Shown here: positions 17,672 through 25,558 of the stretch, piece after piece | Position numbering within the stretch: the first letter of the stretch is position 1 | How the letters are laid out: every line of letters begins with the position of its first letter | Assembly: GCA_050433985.1 (NCBI GenBank) | Contig: JBNPWE010000005.1 | Coordinates: 62,001-126,000, forward strand | Source of the DNA: JACIYW01 sp014359745 | GTDB lineage: Bacteria > Pseudomonadota > Alphaproteobacteria > Rhodobacterales > Rhodobacteraceae | Length of the DNA stretch: 64,000 nt | Reading direction: 5' to 3' | Position numbers and translations under genes: made by a program | Notes under the pieces: generated by a model | Seen by the model: the letters and a program-made list of their open reading frames with translations, nothing else | Database searches by the model: none | What the model was told of the DNA's origin: nothing

Positions 17672-18334
17672 TCAGCCCTTGCTGCCGGGCGCGCCGTTTC
17701 GGGCGCGCCAGTGTGCCCAGGCCTCGGGCGTGTCCAGATCGGTGGTGGCGCGGGTGCCGGGCAGGGGATAGGGGCGCAGGTCGGGGGCGCGGGCCAGGAT
17801 CGCCCGCGCGCCGCTGTCTCCGGTCAGGCGGGAGAGGGCGGGAAAGTGGCGGCGCGCAAAGATCACCGGATGCCCCGGCGTGCCGTCATCGGCACAGGCG
17901 CGCAGGATCGGTTGGGCGGGATCGGCGCGAAAGGCGGCGATCATCGCGGCCAGATCATCGGTGGTGACCTCGGGCAGGTCGGCCAGCAGGATCATCACCG
18001 CTTGCGCTTTGTCGCACAGCCCCGCCACCCCGGCGCGGATCGAGGCGGCAATGCCCTCGGTCGGGTCGGGAACCGTGATCAGGCGCACCGGCAGGTCTGC
18101 CAGGCAATCCCGTCGCGCGGGCCGGTCCCCCGGCAAGGTCACCAGCACCGGCGCGCCGGTTTGCAGCGCGCGCAGCGCCTGATGGCGCAACAAGGGCACC
18201 CCGTTCACCGGTTCCAGCAGCTTGTCGGTGCCGCGCATGCGGCGCGACGCCCCGGCGGCGGGGATGAGAATGGCGATGTCATCGCCCGCGCGCGGCTGGT
18301 CGGTGCGGGGGGCTGGGGTTTCAGGGGGGATCAT
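17672..18334 (-). CDS. MobA/MocA-like nucleotidyltransferase
   Basis: GT-A-fold NTP transferase (220 aa) related to molybdenum cofactor cytidylyl- or guanylyltransferases. The N-terminal nucleotide-binding motif is ILIPAAGASRRMRGTDKLLE, followed by VILLADLPEVTTDDLAAMI (the metal-binding DxP region) and the late GTPGHPVIFARRHFPAL, all typical of MocA. moeA and moaC elsewhere in the window fit an organism that makes molybdoenzymes. In this order such genes often accompany xanthine or CO dehydrogenase-type genes, but none is adjacent here. CTP or GTP specificity is not resolved. The start at 18334 has no strong SD. Confidence 0.78.
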   Translation of the reverse strand: MIPPETPAPRTDQPRAGDDIAILIPAAGASRRMRGTDKLLEPVNGVPLLRHQALRALQTGAPVLVTLPGDRPARRDCLADLPVRLITVPDPTEGIAASIRAGVAGLCDKAQAVMILLADLPEVTTDDLAAMIAAFRADPAQPILRACADDGTPGHPVIFARRHFPALSRLTGDSGARAILARAPDLRPYPLPGTRATTDLDTPEAWAHWRARNGAPGSKG

Positions 18335-18486
18335 GGCACCGCCGCTTGGTCTGGATCAGGCATGGGCCAAGCATAGGCCAACCGTGCCGCCGATGGAATG
18401 GGCCCGCCGACCGCTTGGCCAGGCCAGAAATGGCAAACGCCGCCCCGAGCGCGGGGCGGCGTTGCCAATGGTATTGCAGGGTGTGC

Positions 18487-19584
18487 CTAGAACCCGAAAG
18501 ACACCGAAACCCCGGCCGCAACCGCGTCGCCGCCGCTGAATTTGGTGTTGGCGCTGTCCTCGGCCGAACCGATGTCGATATATTCCAGTCCCGCGGTCCA
18601 CTTGGCGTTACCCACGGTATAGGTGCCGCCAAAACCGGCCGACCAACGCCCGTCGGTGGGGGCCAGACGGCTGACCACCGCACCGGTCGATGGTTCGTAA
18701 CCGCCGCGCACGAACACCGAAAAGCTGTCGTTCAGGCGCCGCGCCACGCCCAGGCTGAATGACCACACGTCATCCTCGATCGCGGCCACCGACTGGCCAG
18801 TCTGGCCAAGAAACAGGTCGGGGCGCACGTCATAGCTGGACCAATCCGACCAGCGAACCGACCCGAACACCAGAGTGTCGGCCATCACGCCCGATTGGAA
18901 ATCCAGCGTCACCGCCTGCGGCAGCTTGACCTTGGTCTTGCCCTCAAGCGTCAGCGGCGTTCCGACAAAACGTTCGCTGCTGTCGAAATTATGTTCGATT
19001 TCCGTCTGATAGGTCAGCGCCACCCGCAGGGCGATCGACGGTATCTCATAGGCGGCGCCAACCACGGCGCCGATATCGGTTTCGTTATCGATTTTGCCCT
19101 GGTACTGCGCGCCGCCCAGCAATGTCGCGGGAATGGTGATATCGGCGCGCGACCGCAGGATGCGCGGACCGCCATAGACCGAAAAGCGTTCGGCAAAGCG
19201 GTACATGCCAAGGAAGGTGACCGATTCGCTGTTCCAGGTGGCTTGCAGCCCGTTATAGGGGCCCCTGTGGTAGCTGGCGTCAGCGCCGTAAGGCGTATCG
19301 ACCAGAAGCGCGAGGGACCAGGTGTCGTTCAGCTCCTGCTTCAACCCCACGCTGAAGCTTGCAAAGGTCTCGGCCATGTCGCCCGTCGATGTGCCCGCCG
19401 CCGGGCCAAAGACCGGCGAGAATTTGCCGCTGATGCCGGGCGCCACCAGAGTGTAGCTGAACTTGAGGCGGTTGCCCTCTTCAAACAGCAGGCCGACATC
19501 GGTTCTGCTGCGATCAAGCCCGCCCGCCAGGGCGGTTGTTGCACTGCTTGCCAGAAGCCCTGCTGCGATTATCGTGTTATTCAT
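18487..19584 (-). CDS. Outer-membrane transport protein, OmpP1/FadL family (second copy)
   Basis: Beta-barrel protein of 365 residues with a clear signal peptide (MNNTIIAAGLLASSATTALA, then GGLDRSRTDVG). Polar/hydrophobic alternation runs to the C-terminal phenylalanine in GVSVSFGF, the usual BAM signal. Family features include QATWNSESVTFLGMYRFAER and DFQSGVMADTLVFGSVRWSDW, seen in FadL-like proteins of marine alphaproteobacteria. The start at 19584 is set by the signal peptide and a GGGGGG ribosome binding site 8 nt upstream. It probably admits long-chain fatty acids or other hydrophobic molecules. It is distinct from the copy at 10597-11874. Confidence 0.88.
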   Translation of the reverse strand: MNNTIIAAGLLASSATTALAGGLDRSRTDVGLLFEEGNRLKFSYTLVAPGISGKFSPVFGPAAGTSTGDMAETFASFSVGLKQELNDTWSLALLVDTPYGADASYHRGPYNGLQATWNSESVTFLGMYRFAERFSVYGGPRILRSRADITIPATLLGGAQYQGKIDNETDIGAVVGAAYEIPSIALRVALTYQTEIEHNFDSSERFVGTPLTLEGKTKVKLPQAVTLDFQSGVMADTLVFGSVRWSDWSSYDVRPDLFLGQTGQSVAAIEDDVWSFSLGVARRLNDSFSVFVRGGYEPSTGAVVSRLAPTDGRWSAGFGGTYTVGNAKWTAGLEYIDIGSAEDSANTKFSGGDAVAAGVSVSFGF

Positions 19585-19706
19585 TGATATCCCCCCCATT
19601 CGTGCCCGTCGCACATCCCCTTGGGTAATGATCTTGCGAGGGGGGCGCCACGTCGTCAATCTGTTACGCTGCGTCAGATCAACAACTGCTCCAGGCTGTG
19701 GCTATA

Positions 19707-20597
19707 TTATCCACGGTTGCGAAGGTTGATCAGATTGGCCAGCAAAATCAACGACGCACCGATGATCACCTGCGCATCGATGCCTTCGGAATAGAACAGA
19801 TACCCGATCAGGGTCAGCATCGGCAGGCGCAGGAAATCGAACGGGATCACCACCGTGGCCGGGGCCAGCATCAGCGCGTTCGTCAGGCACATATGCGCCA
19901 CAAGGCCCGCCGCCCCCAGCACCATAAGCCAGGGCAGGTTGGCCATGGTCGGCAGTGCCAGGTCGCCATCATACCCCGCGGTGACGAGGCCGAACAACGC
20001 CTGAAGCACCACCAGCCAGAACAGGATGCAGATCACGCTTTCGGTGCGGGTCAGCATCTTGGTCATCACCGTTGACCCGGCAAAGCCGATTGCCGCCCCG
20101 GCGGCAGCCAGCGCGCCAGGATCAAGGGCCCCGAAATCGGGCCGCGCCACCAAAAGCGCCCCGCCAAAGCCGATTGCCACCACCATCAGCTTGAACAGGG
20201 TGAACCTTTCGCCCAACAAAACCGTGGCAAGCAGCAGCACCCAGATCGGCTGGGTGAATTCCAGCGATATCAGCTGCGACAGCGGGATCACCGTCAGCGC
20301 CCAGAACCACAGGTTCTGCCCGGTGAAATGGCTGATGTTGCGCAACACCTGAAGGTGCAGGCGCCGGGCGGATATCTTGTGCAGGCTGTTCGAAACCCGC
20401 CCCGCCGCAATCACCAGAACGATGCCGATGACCGACCGGTAGAACATCAGCTCGAACGTATCCAGATCGGATGACACCGCCCGCCCCGCCACCGCCATGG
20501 CCACAAAGGCACCGATAGAGCCAAGCATCCAGACCGCCGCGCGCAGAACCGCGCGCCCGTCGGTGGTATCGGGATGTAAAGCCATGTTTGCGCGCAT
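19707..20597 (-). CDS. EamA/DMT-family membrane transporter, SOS box upstream
   Basis: Ten-TM drug/metabolite transporter of 296 residues with two EamA repeats. The first begins AAVWMLGSIGAFVAMAVAGR and the second PGALAAAGAAIGFAGSTVMT. The conserved FTQPIWVLLLATVLLGERF segment closes the first repeat. Export of a small metabolite is likely but the substrate is unknown. The start at 20597 is preferred (AGGACAGC upstream), with ATG 20585 as an alternative. A LexA-type box at 20678-20692 lies 81 bp upstream in the orientation seen for lexA, so SOS control is possible. It is divergent from the 45-codon micro-ORF. Confidence 0.88.
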   Translation of the reverse strand: MRANMALHPDTTDGRAVLRAAVWMLGSIGAFVAMAVAGRAVSSDLDTFELMFYRSVIGIVLVIAAGRVSNSLHKISARRLHLQVLRNISHFTGQNLWFWALTVIPLSQLISLEFTQPIWVLLLATVLLGERFTLFKLMVVAIGFGGALLVARPDFGALDPGALAAAGAAIGFAGSTVMTKMLTRTESVICILFWLVVLQALFGLVTAGYDGDLALPTMANLPWLMVLGAAGLVAHMCLTNALMLAPATVVIPFDFLRLPMLTLIGYLFYSEGIDAQVIIGASLILLANLINLRNRG

Positions 20598-20677
20598 CTG
20601 CTGTCCTGCCTTCAGGGGGGTGGTGACGCGGAATGCGGCCAAAGGCAAGGGGCAGGGCGCGACACAAAACTCAGGAT

Positions 20678-20692
20678 GTTCGCAAAATGTTC
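20678..20692 (-). promoter_or_regulatory. LexA (SOS) box facing the EamA gene
   Basis: GTTCGCAAAATGTTC on the plus strand is a perfect GTTC-N7-GTTC, the alphaproteobacterial SOS box. Read toward the EamA gene it is GAAC-N7-GAAC, the same orientation as the boxes relative to lexA in this window. Confidence 0.75.
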
Positions 20693-20715
20693 TTTACATT
20701 GGTTTCGCGGCATGA

Positions 20716-20730
20716 GAACAATATACGAAC
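20716..20730 (+). promoter_or_regulatory. LexA (SOS) box facing the 45-aa micro-ORF
   Basis: GAACAATATACGAAC is a perfect GAAC-N7-GAAC ending 16 bp before the micro-ORF start codon. A possible TTGGTT (20699-20704) / TATACG (20722-20727) promoter with 17-bp spacing would be directly occluded by LexA. Confidence 0.78.
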
Positions 20731-20746
20731 AGATTGGAGGTGACCG

Positions 20747-20884
20747 ATGTATCGCAAGGCCCGCTACAGCAAGATCCGCGCAACGCTTTTGCAACCCTCT
20801 GGCGCGCTTTGGCAGGATATTGCCGGGGGGACGGCCCTGTTCGTGATGCTGATCGCGGGTCTGCATCTGCCGCTCTTCGCCTGA
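20747..20884 (+). CDS. 45-aa single-TM basic micropeptide, candidate SOS-induced protein
   Basis: A 46-codon ORF starts MYRKARYSKIRATLLQ. It has a strong ribosome binding site, TTGGAGGTGA, ending 4-6 nt before the ATG at 20747. The first 12 residues carry five Arg/Lys. Residues about 26-45 (AGGTALFVMLIAGLHLPLFA) form one hydrophobic helix reaching the C-terminus, so a cytoplasmic-N, single-pass inner-membrane peptide is predicted. A perfect SOS box lies immediately upstream and a perfect intrinsic terminator 57 bp downstream, giving a complete monocistronic unit of about 240 bp. By analogy only, Caulobacter SidA is a small SOS-induced inner-membrane division inhibitor; no sequence homology is claimed. 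Confidence 0.75.
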   Translation: MYRKARYSKIRATLLQPSGALWQDIAGGTALFVMLIAGLHLPLFA

Positions 20885-20940
20885 TCAACCGTTCTGCCCC
20901 GCGTGTTCCGCCCTGCCTGGGGCGTTTCGAACACGACTTG

Positions 20941-20973
20941 CGCCGTCGCTTGACAAGGCGACGGCGTTTTTTT
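20941..20973 (+). terminator. Rho-independent terminator of the micro-ORF
   Basis: CGCCGTCGC (20941-20949) pairs perfectly with GCGACGGCG (20958-20966), followed at once by seven T residues (20967-20973). This is the best intrinsic terminator in the window. Confidence 0.93.
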
Positions 20974-20980
20974 GCGCCTT

Positions 20981-21117
20981 ACCGCGGGTTGCGCCCGATC
21001 AGACCCGCACCCTGACCGCGCAAGAAAACGCTTTCCCGCTTCATCCTGGAAAAAATACTCAAATCCCGCGCCCGCCTTGCGCGCGCCGGTCAGGCGAATG
21101 ACCCCAACTGACCAATA
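20981..21117 (-). repeat. GAGTATTT intergenic element, copy B
   Basis: Full-length copy with core AAATACTC at 21053-21060, CATCCTGGAAAA on one side and CCCGCGCCCGCCTTGCGCGCG on the other. The outer part (GTTGCGCCCGATCAGACCCGC) matches copy A. On the minus strand it directly follows the cyclopropane synthase stop codon (21119). Confidence 0.85.
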
Positions 21118-21118
21118 T

Positions 21119-22330
21119 CTACGATATCAGCCGTTGTTCGTTTTCGAACATGTAGTCGCGTTGCAGGGGCAGGGCGTGCACATCCTTGGCAAGCTGGATC
21201 TGGAACACCATGTGTTTGCCGTAGCGAAAGCTGAATTCGCTGACCATCAGATAGAATTCCCACATCCGGCAGAAACGCGCGCCCATCATGTCCTCGATCC
21301 TTGGGCGGTTCGCCTCGAATCGGGTCAGCCAGGCCAGCAGGGTTTCGGCATAATGCAGGCGCCAGATTTCCATATCGGTAACCCAGAGGCCGGATTTCTC
21401 GATCGCGGCGAAGGTTTCGGAAAGCGCCGGCGAATAGCCGCCGGGAAAGATGTATTTGCGGATCCATGCGCCCGTTGATCCCGGCCCGCCCTTGCGGCCA
21501 ATGGCATGGATTATCGCCGCGCCATCCTCGGACAGAAGCGCCCCGACCTTGGAAAAGAACGCCTCGAAATATTGCACGCCGACATGTTCGAACATGCCGA
21601 TCGACACGATGCGGTCGAACGGGCCGGTGACATTGCGATAGTCGCACAGATCAAAGCGGACGCGGTGATCAAGCCCGCGTTCGCGGGCCCGCGCCGTGGC
21701 AAGCTGTTGCTGTTCGGTCGACAGGGTCACACCCAGAACCTCGACATCGAAATGTTCGGCCAGATACAGCGACATGCCGCCCCAGCCGCAACCGATATCC
21801 AGCACCCTGTGCCCCGGCCGCAGATCAAGTTTGGCGGCGATATGGCGCAGCTTGTTCTGCTGGGCCTCGTCAAGCGTGTCATCGGGGCTGCGGAAATAGC
21901 CGCAGGAATAATTCATGCCGCTGTCAAGAAACAGTTCGTAAAGCTCGTTCGACAGATCATAGTGATGTTCGACATTGGCGCGCGATTTCAACAACGTATT
22001 GCGCTGGAACGCGCGGCTGAGCTTTTTCGACGCGGCGCGCACGGCCTTTTGCAGCGGCAGGCCGCGCAGATGCGCGCGGTTGGTCGCAAAGATCGTCAGA
22101 AGGTCGCGCAGGCTGCCCTCTTCGATGGTCAGGGTGCCATCCATCCACGCCTCGCCCGCGCGCAGCTCAGGGTTCAGCGCAAGGGCAAGGTGCAGTTTCG
22201 GATCGTGCAGTTTCACGCGCACATGCGGGCCGGGGCCGCCGGAATGGCGATGCAGGCGACCGTGGGCATCGACGATTTCGACGGTGCCGCTTTGCACGAA
22301 ACGGCGAAACATGGCGTTGAGCAGGATCAT
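21119..22330 (-). CDS. cfa: Cyclopropane-fatty-acyl-phospholipid synthase family methyltransferase
   Basis: SAM-dependent methyltransferase of 403 residues that modifies unsaturated acyl chains of membrane lipids. The N-terminal lipid-binding part contains HDPKLHLALALNPELRAGE and EAWMDGTLTIEEGSL. The catalytic part has HYDLSNELYELFLD, the SAM loop VLDIGCGWGGMSLYLAEHFD, VTLSTEQQ, and the conserved SIGMFEHVG and FPGGYSPALSE segments. The start MILLNAMFRRFV at 22330 is chosen over a long upstream open frame because ATACGGAGGG lies just before it and the family length fits. It probably acts at the inner membrane in stress or stationary phase. Confidence 0.93.
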   Translation of the reverse strand: MILLNAMFRRFVQSGTVEIVDAHGRLHRHSGGPGPHVRVKLHDPKLHLALALNPELRAGEAWMDGTLTIEEGSLRDLLTIFATNRAHLRGLPLQKAVRAASKKLSRAFQRNTLLKSRANVEHHYDLSNELYELFLDSGMNYSCGYFRSPDDTLDEAQQNKLRHIAAKLDLRPGHRVLDIGCGWGGMSLYLAEHFDVEVLGVTLSTEQQQLATARARERGLDHRVRFDLCDYRNVTGPFDRIVSIGMFEHVGVQYFEAFFSKVGALLSEDGAAIIHAIGRKGGPGSTGAWIRKYIFPGGYSPALSETFAAIEKSGLWVTDMEIWRLHYAETLLAWLTRFEANRPRIEDMMGARFCRMWEFYLMVSEFSFRYGKHMVFQIQLAKDVHALPLQRDYMFENEQRLIS

Positions 22331-22568
22331 GGGCCCTCCGTATATCGTCTGTTTGTGGTAACGTTCCAGCGATGGGGGGTAAAGGCCGATCTGCCCGCCC
22401 GGCCGCTGCCCGGCGCCCTGGCCGTTCACGATTGCTTGTGGCGTGGTAGGGGTTGCGCCGGTTCGGGTGCCGTGAAAGGTTCGCGGCGAAAGGGCCCTGA
22501 GGGCGGAGGAACCGGGTGCAAACAACATCTTGCGGCTTTGTTGGCCGACCTGCCGGGCAGGGGACGGT

Positions 22569-23612
22569 GTGACGGTGCGGCCTGTGCCCGGCCCGGTCGT
22601 GCCCGGCCCGGTCGTGCCCGCTCCGGTCGTGTCCGGCCTTTGGCGGCGCACGCCCCCGGCGATCTTTTCGCCGGTTCTGGGGTTTTTCGGACTGGGGCTG
22701 GCCTGGCGGCAGGCGGCGGTTGTCTTCGCGCTTCCTGCCGCGATTTCCGAACTGATGCTGGGCGCGGCGACCCTGCTTTACGGGTTTTGCCTGCTGGCCT
22801 ATCTGGCCAAGGTGGCGCGCCGTCCGGCGGTCTTGCTGGAAGAGGTCGGCAATCTGCCCGGTCGGGCCGGGATCGCGGCGATGTCGATTTCGATGATGAT
22901 CCTGGCGGTGGTGTTCTATACCCACAACAGGGATCTGTCGGTTGGCATGCTGGCTGTGGGGATGGCGATGCATCTGGGTTTTGCCGGAGCGCTGGCCCAC
23001 CGGATCGTGACGCGGGCGGGCGAGCACCGGACGCTGACGCCGCTGTGGCATCTGCATTTCGTGGGCTTCATTGTTGGCGCGCTGGCGGCGGCGGATCTGG
23101 GAATGCGCGGGCTTGCGCTGGTCCTGTTCGTGATCACGGTGCCGACGGCGGCGCTTATCTGGGCGGCGTCACTGCGGCAATGCGTGCGGGGCCTGCCGCC
23201 GCCGCCGCTCCGCCCGTTGCTGACGATCCACCTGGCCCCGGCCAGCCTGTTTGCCACGGTTTCCACCTTGATGGGCTATGCCAATCTGGCGTTCGGCTTT
23301 GCCATCGTGGCGATCGCGCTGTTTCTGACGCTGCTGTCGCGCTGTCTGTGGATGGCTGCGCACGGGTTCAGCCCGATATGGGGGGCGTTTACCTTTCCGG
23401 TGGCGGCATTTTCGGCATCGATGCTGTTTCAGGCCACGCCGGTGGCGGTGGTTGCCCTGATGGGCGGCGATTATCTGGCCCCGCTCTGGACCGGGTTCGG
23501 GGGGCTGGCGCTGATGCTGGCGTCGGTGGCGGTGCCCTATATCACATTCCGGGTGATGCGCGACTGGGCGACGGGCGCGCTTGCGGCCACCACCAATGCC
23601 GCAACCGCGTGA
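22569..23612 (+). CDS. TehA/SLAC1-family membrane protein (tellurite-resistance/anion-channel type)
   Basis: About 347 residues with roughly ten hydrophobic helices. The stretch TPPAIFSPVLGFFGLGLAWR is the usual opening of the SLAC1/TehA (PF03595) proteins of this order, and later HLHFVGFIVGALAAADLG and LAPASLFATVSTLMGYANLA carry the family's proline and phenylalanine kinks. The start is uncertain: GTG 22569 with AGGGGA upstream is preferred, while TTG 22530 or GTG 22575 are possible. The N-terminus is built from a 15-bp tandem repeat (PGPVVPGPVVPAPVV). The function is probably efflux or anion passage; true tellurite resistance is unproven. Confidence 0.72.
   Translation: MTVRPVPGPVVPGPVVPAPVVSGLWRRTPPAIFSPVLGFFGLGLAWRQAAVVFALPAAISELMLGAATLLYGFCLLAYLAKVARRPAVLLEEVGNLPGRAGIAAMSISMMILAVVFYTHNRDLSVGMLAVGMAMHLGFAGALAHRIVTRAGEHRTLTPLWHLHFVGFIVGALAAADLGMRGLALVLFVITVPTAALIWAASLRQCVRGLPPPPLRPLLTIHLAPASLFATVSTLMGYANLAFGFAIVAIALFLTLLSRCLWMAAHGFSPIWGAFTFPVAAFSASMLFQATPVAVVALMGGDYLAPLWTGFGGLALMLASVAVPYITFRVMRDWATGALAATTNAATA
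22584..22638. repeat. 15-bp tandem repeat inside the TehA-like N-terminus
   Basis: The unit GTGCCCGGCCCGGTC occurs at 22584-22598 and 22599-22613, with a two-mismatch copy at 22614-22628 and a partial one after it. It encodes reiterated P-G-P-V-V. Each unit carries an in-frame GTG that could serve as a start. Confidence 0.9.
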
Positions 23613-23684
23613 CGCGCCCTTTCCTTTTGCCGTTGCCCGTGAAATAGAGACGCGCCAAACGAACCCGCCCCAAGGAGGCTCTCC

Positions 23685-25133
23685 ATGGAGATTCGCACGG
23701 CCCTCACCTTTGACGATGTTCTGCTGGTTCCCGCGGCAAGTTCGGTTCTGCCCTCGACCGCCGACACCCGCACATGGGTGACGAAATCCATCGCCCTCAA
23801 CATCCCGCTGCTCAGTTCCGCGATGGATACGGTGACAGAGGCGCGCATGGCCATCGCCATGGCGCAATCGGGCGGCATGGGCGTGATCCACCGCAATCTG
23901 GATACCGAGGCGCAGGCGCGCGAGGTTAGCCGGGTGAAACGCTTTGAAAGCGGCGTCGTCTATGCCCCCGTCACCTTGACCCCCGATCAGACGCTTGCCG
24001 ATGCCAAGGCATTGCAGGAACGCTATAACGTCACCGGCTTTCCGGTGGTGGATGACAAGGGCCGGGTGCTGGGCATCGTCACCAACCGCGACATGCGCTT
24101 TGCCTCGGACGATAGAACGCCGGTGCGGGTGATGATGACCGCCGACAATCTGGCCATTCTGCGCGAACCCGCCGACACCGCCGAGGCGCGCGCGCTGATG
24201 CAGGCGCGCCGGATCGAGAAATTGCTGATCACCGATGCGGGCGGGCGCCTGACCGGGCTTCTGACGCTGAAGGATCTGGAAAAGGCGGTGCTGAACCCAT
24301 CGGCCTGCAAGGACGATCTGGGGCGGTTGCGGGTGGCGGCGGCGACAACGGTTGGGGACGCGGGATTTGAACGCTCCGAGGCGCTGATCGACGCGGGCGT
24401 CGATCTGGTGGTGATCGACACCGCGCATGGCCATTCGGCGGGCGTGGCGCTGGCGGTGGAACGGATCAAGCGGCTGTCCAATGATGTGCAGGTGGTGGCG
24501 GGCAATGTGGCCACGGCGGCGGCGACGCGCGCCCTGATCAACGCGGGGGCGGATGCGGTCAAGGTGGGGATCGGGCCGGGATCGATCTGCACCACGCGCA
24601 TCGTCGCGGGGGTCGGCGTGCCGCAACTGACGGCGATCATGGATTGCGCCGCGGCTGCGGGCGATGTGCCGGTGATCGCGGATGGCGGCATCAAGTCATC
24701 GGGCGATTTTGCCAAGGCGATCGCGGCGGGGGCAAGCTGCGCCATGGTCGGCAGCGCCATCGCGGGCACGGATGAAAGCCCCGGCGAGGTGATCCTGTAT
24801 CAGGGCCGCAGCTATAAATCCTATCGCGGCATGGGCTCGCTTGGCGCCATGGCGCGTGGATCGGCCGATCGCTATTTTCAAAAGGATGCGGCCAGCGACA
24901 AACTGGTGCCCGAAGGGATCGAGGGGCAGGTGCCCTACAAGGGGTCGTCAAGCGCGGTGATCCATCAGCTTGTTGGCGGCCTGCGCGCCGCCATGGGCTA
25001 TACCGGGTGCGCCACGGTGGCCCAGATGCGCACCGGGTGCGAATTTGTGCAGATCACCGGTGCCGGATTGAAGGAAAGCCATGTGCACGATGTGCAGATC
25101 ACCCGCGAAAGCCCGAATTACCGCGTGGGCTGA
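23685..25133 (+). CDS. guaB: IMP dehydrogenase
   Basis: Oxidises IMP to XMP with NAD+, the committed step toward GMP. The 482-residue protein has the TIM-barrel start EIRTALTFDDVLLVPA, a CBS-domain pair at about residues 90-210 (YNVTGFPVVDDKGRVLGIVT and EKLLITDAGGRLTGLLTLKD), and the active-site loop GIGPGSICTTR with Cys302. The mobile flap and the GGLRAAMGYTG segment are also present. AAGGAGG precedes the ATG by 8 nt. Its 3' end overlaps the convergent PqiA-like gene by 16 bp. The CBS pair suggests ATP/GTP allosteric control as in other bacterial IMPDHs. Confidence 0.97.
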   Translation: MEIRTALTFDDVLLVPAASSVLPSTADTRTWVTKSIALNIPLLSSAMDTVTEARMAIAMAQSGGMGVIHRNLDTEAQAREVSRVKRFESGVVYAPVTLTPDQTLADAKALQERYNVTGFPVVDDKGRVLGIVTNRDMRFASDDRTPVRVMMTADNLAILREPADTAEARALMQARRIEKLLITDAGGRLTGLLTLKDLEKAVLNPSACKDDLGRLRVAAATTVGDAGFERSEALIDAGVDLVVIDTAHGHSAGVALAVERIKRLSNDVQVVAGNVATAAATRALINAGADAVKVGIGPGSICTTRIVAGVGVPQLTAIMDCAAAAGDVPVIADGGIKSSGDFAKAIAAGASCAMVGSAIAGTDESPGEVILYQGRSYKSYRGMGSLGAMARGSADRYFQKDAASDKLVPEGIEGQVPYKGSSSAVIHQLVGGLRAAMGYTGCATVAQMRTGCEFVQITGAGLKESHVHDVQITRESPNYRVG

Positions 25134-25558
25134 GCGGGTAAAAGCGACAGGATGACCGAGGCAAGGATGCAGAGGGTGAACAGGTAAAGCCCCCACTGCA
25201 CCTCCAGCGTGCCAACGCCGATGCCCTTGGCGATGATGATGTAAAGCGCGATCAAGAATACATCGGCCATCGCCAGCTTGCCCAGAACGTGCAGCACCGG
25301 CACCACGCGCGCCGACAACAGATCAAAGTGCACGAGGGTCAGGCCCAGCGTCTTAAGATAGGGCGCGAAAAGTGCTAGAAACGTCACCACCAGCGCCAGA
25401 AACACATCGGTTTCCCACAGCGCCTGAAGGCCTGAGATCACCGAGATCACCGATTTCCCGAACAGCGGCAGCACCTGCGCCGTCATCAGGGGCGCGAACC
25501 AGGCGATGGGATAAAGCACCAGCAGCGTAAGATTGGCACCTTGCCGCACCCGGATCAT
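25118..25558 (-). CDS. PqiA-like (paraquat-inducible protein A) membrane protein
   Basis: Integral membrane protein of 146 residues with about four hydrophobic helices: NLTLLVLYPIAWFAPLM, VFLALVVTFLALFAPYLKTL, VLGKLAMADVFLIALYIIIA and GLYLFTLCILASVILSLL. The arrangement matches a single PqiA domain. PqiA proteins are partners of MCE-type lipid transport, and here the gene follows mlaF directly (TGATG, 1-nt overlap), supporting a role in envelope lipid trafficking. The start at 25558 is chosen for that coupling. It ends inside the 3' end of the convergent guaB. Confidence 0.78.
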   Translation of the reverse strand: MIRVRQGANLTLLVLYPIAWFAPLMTAQVLPLFGKSVISVISGLQALWETDVFLALVVTFLALFAPYLKTLGLTLVHFDLLSARVVPVLHVLGKLAMADVFLIALYIIIAKGIGVGTLEVQWGLYLFTLCILASVILSLLPAQPTR

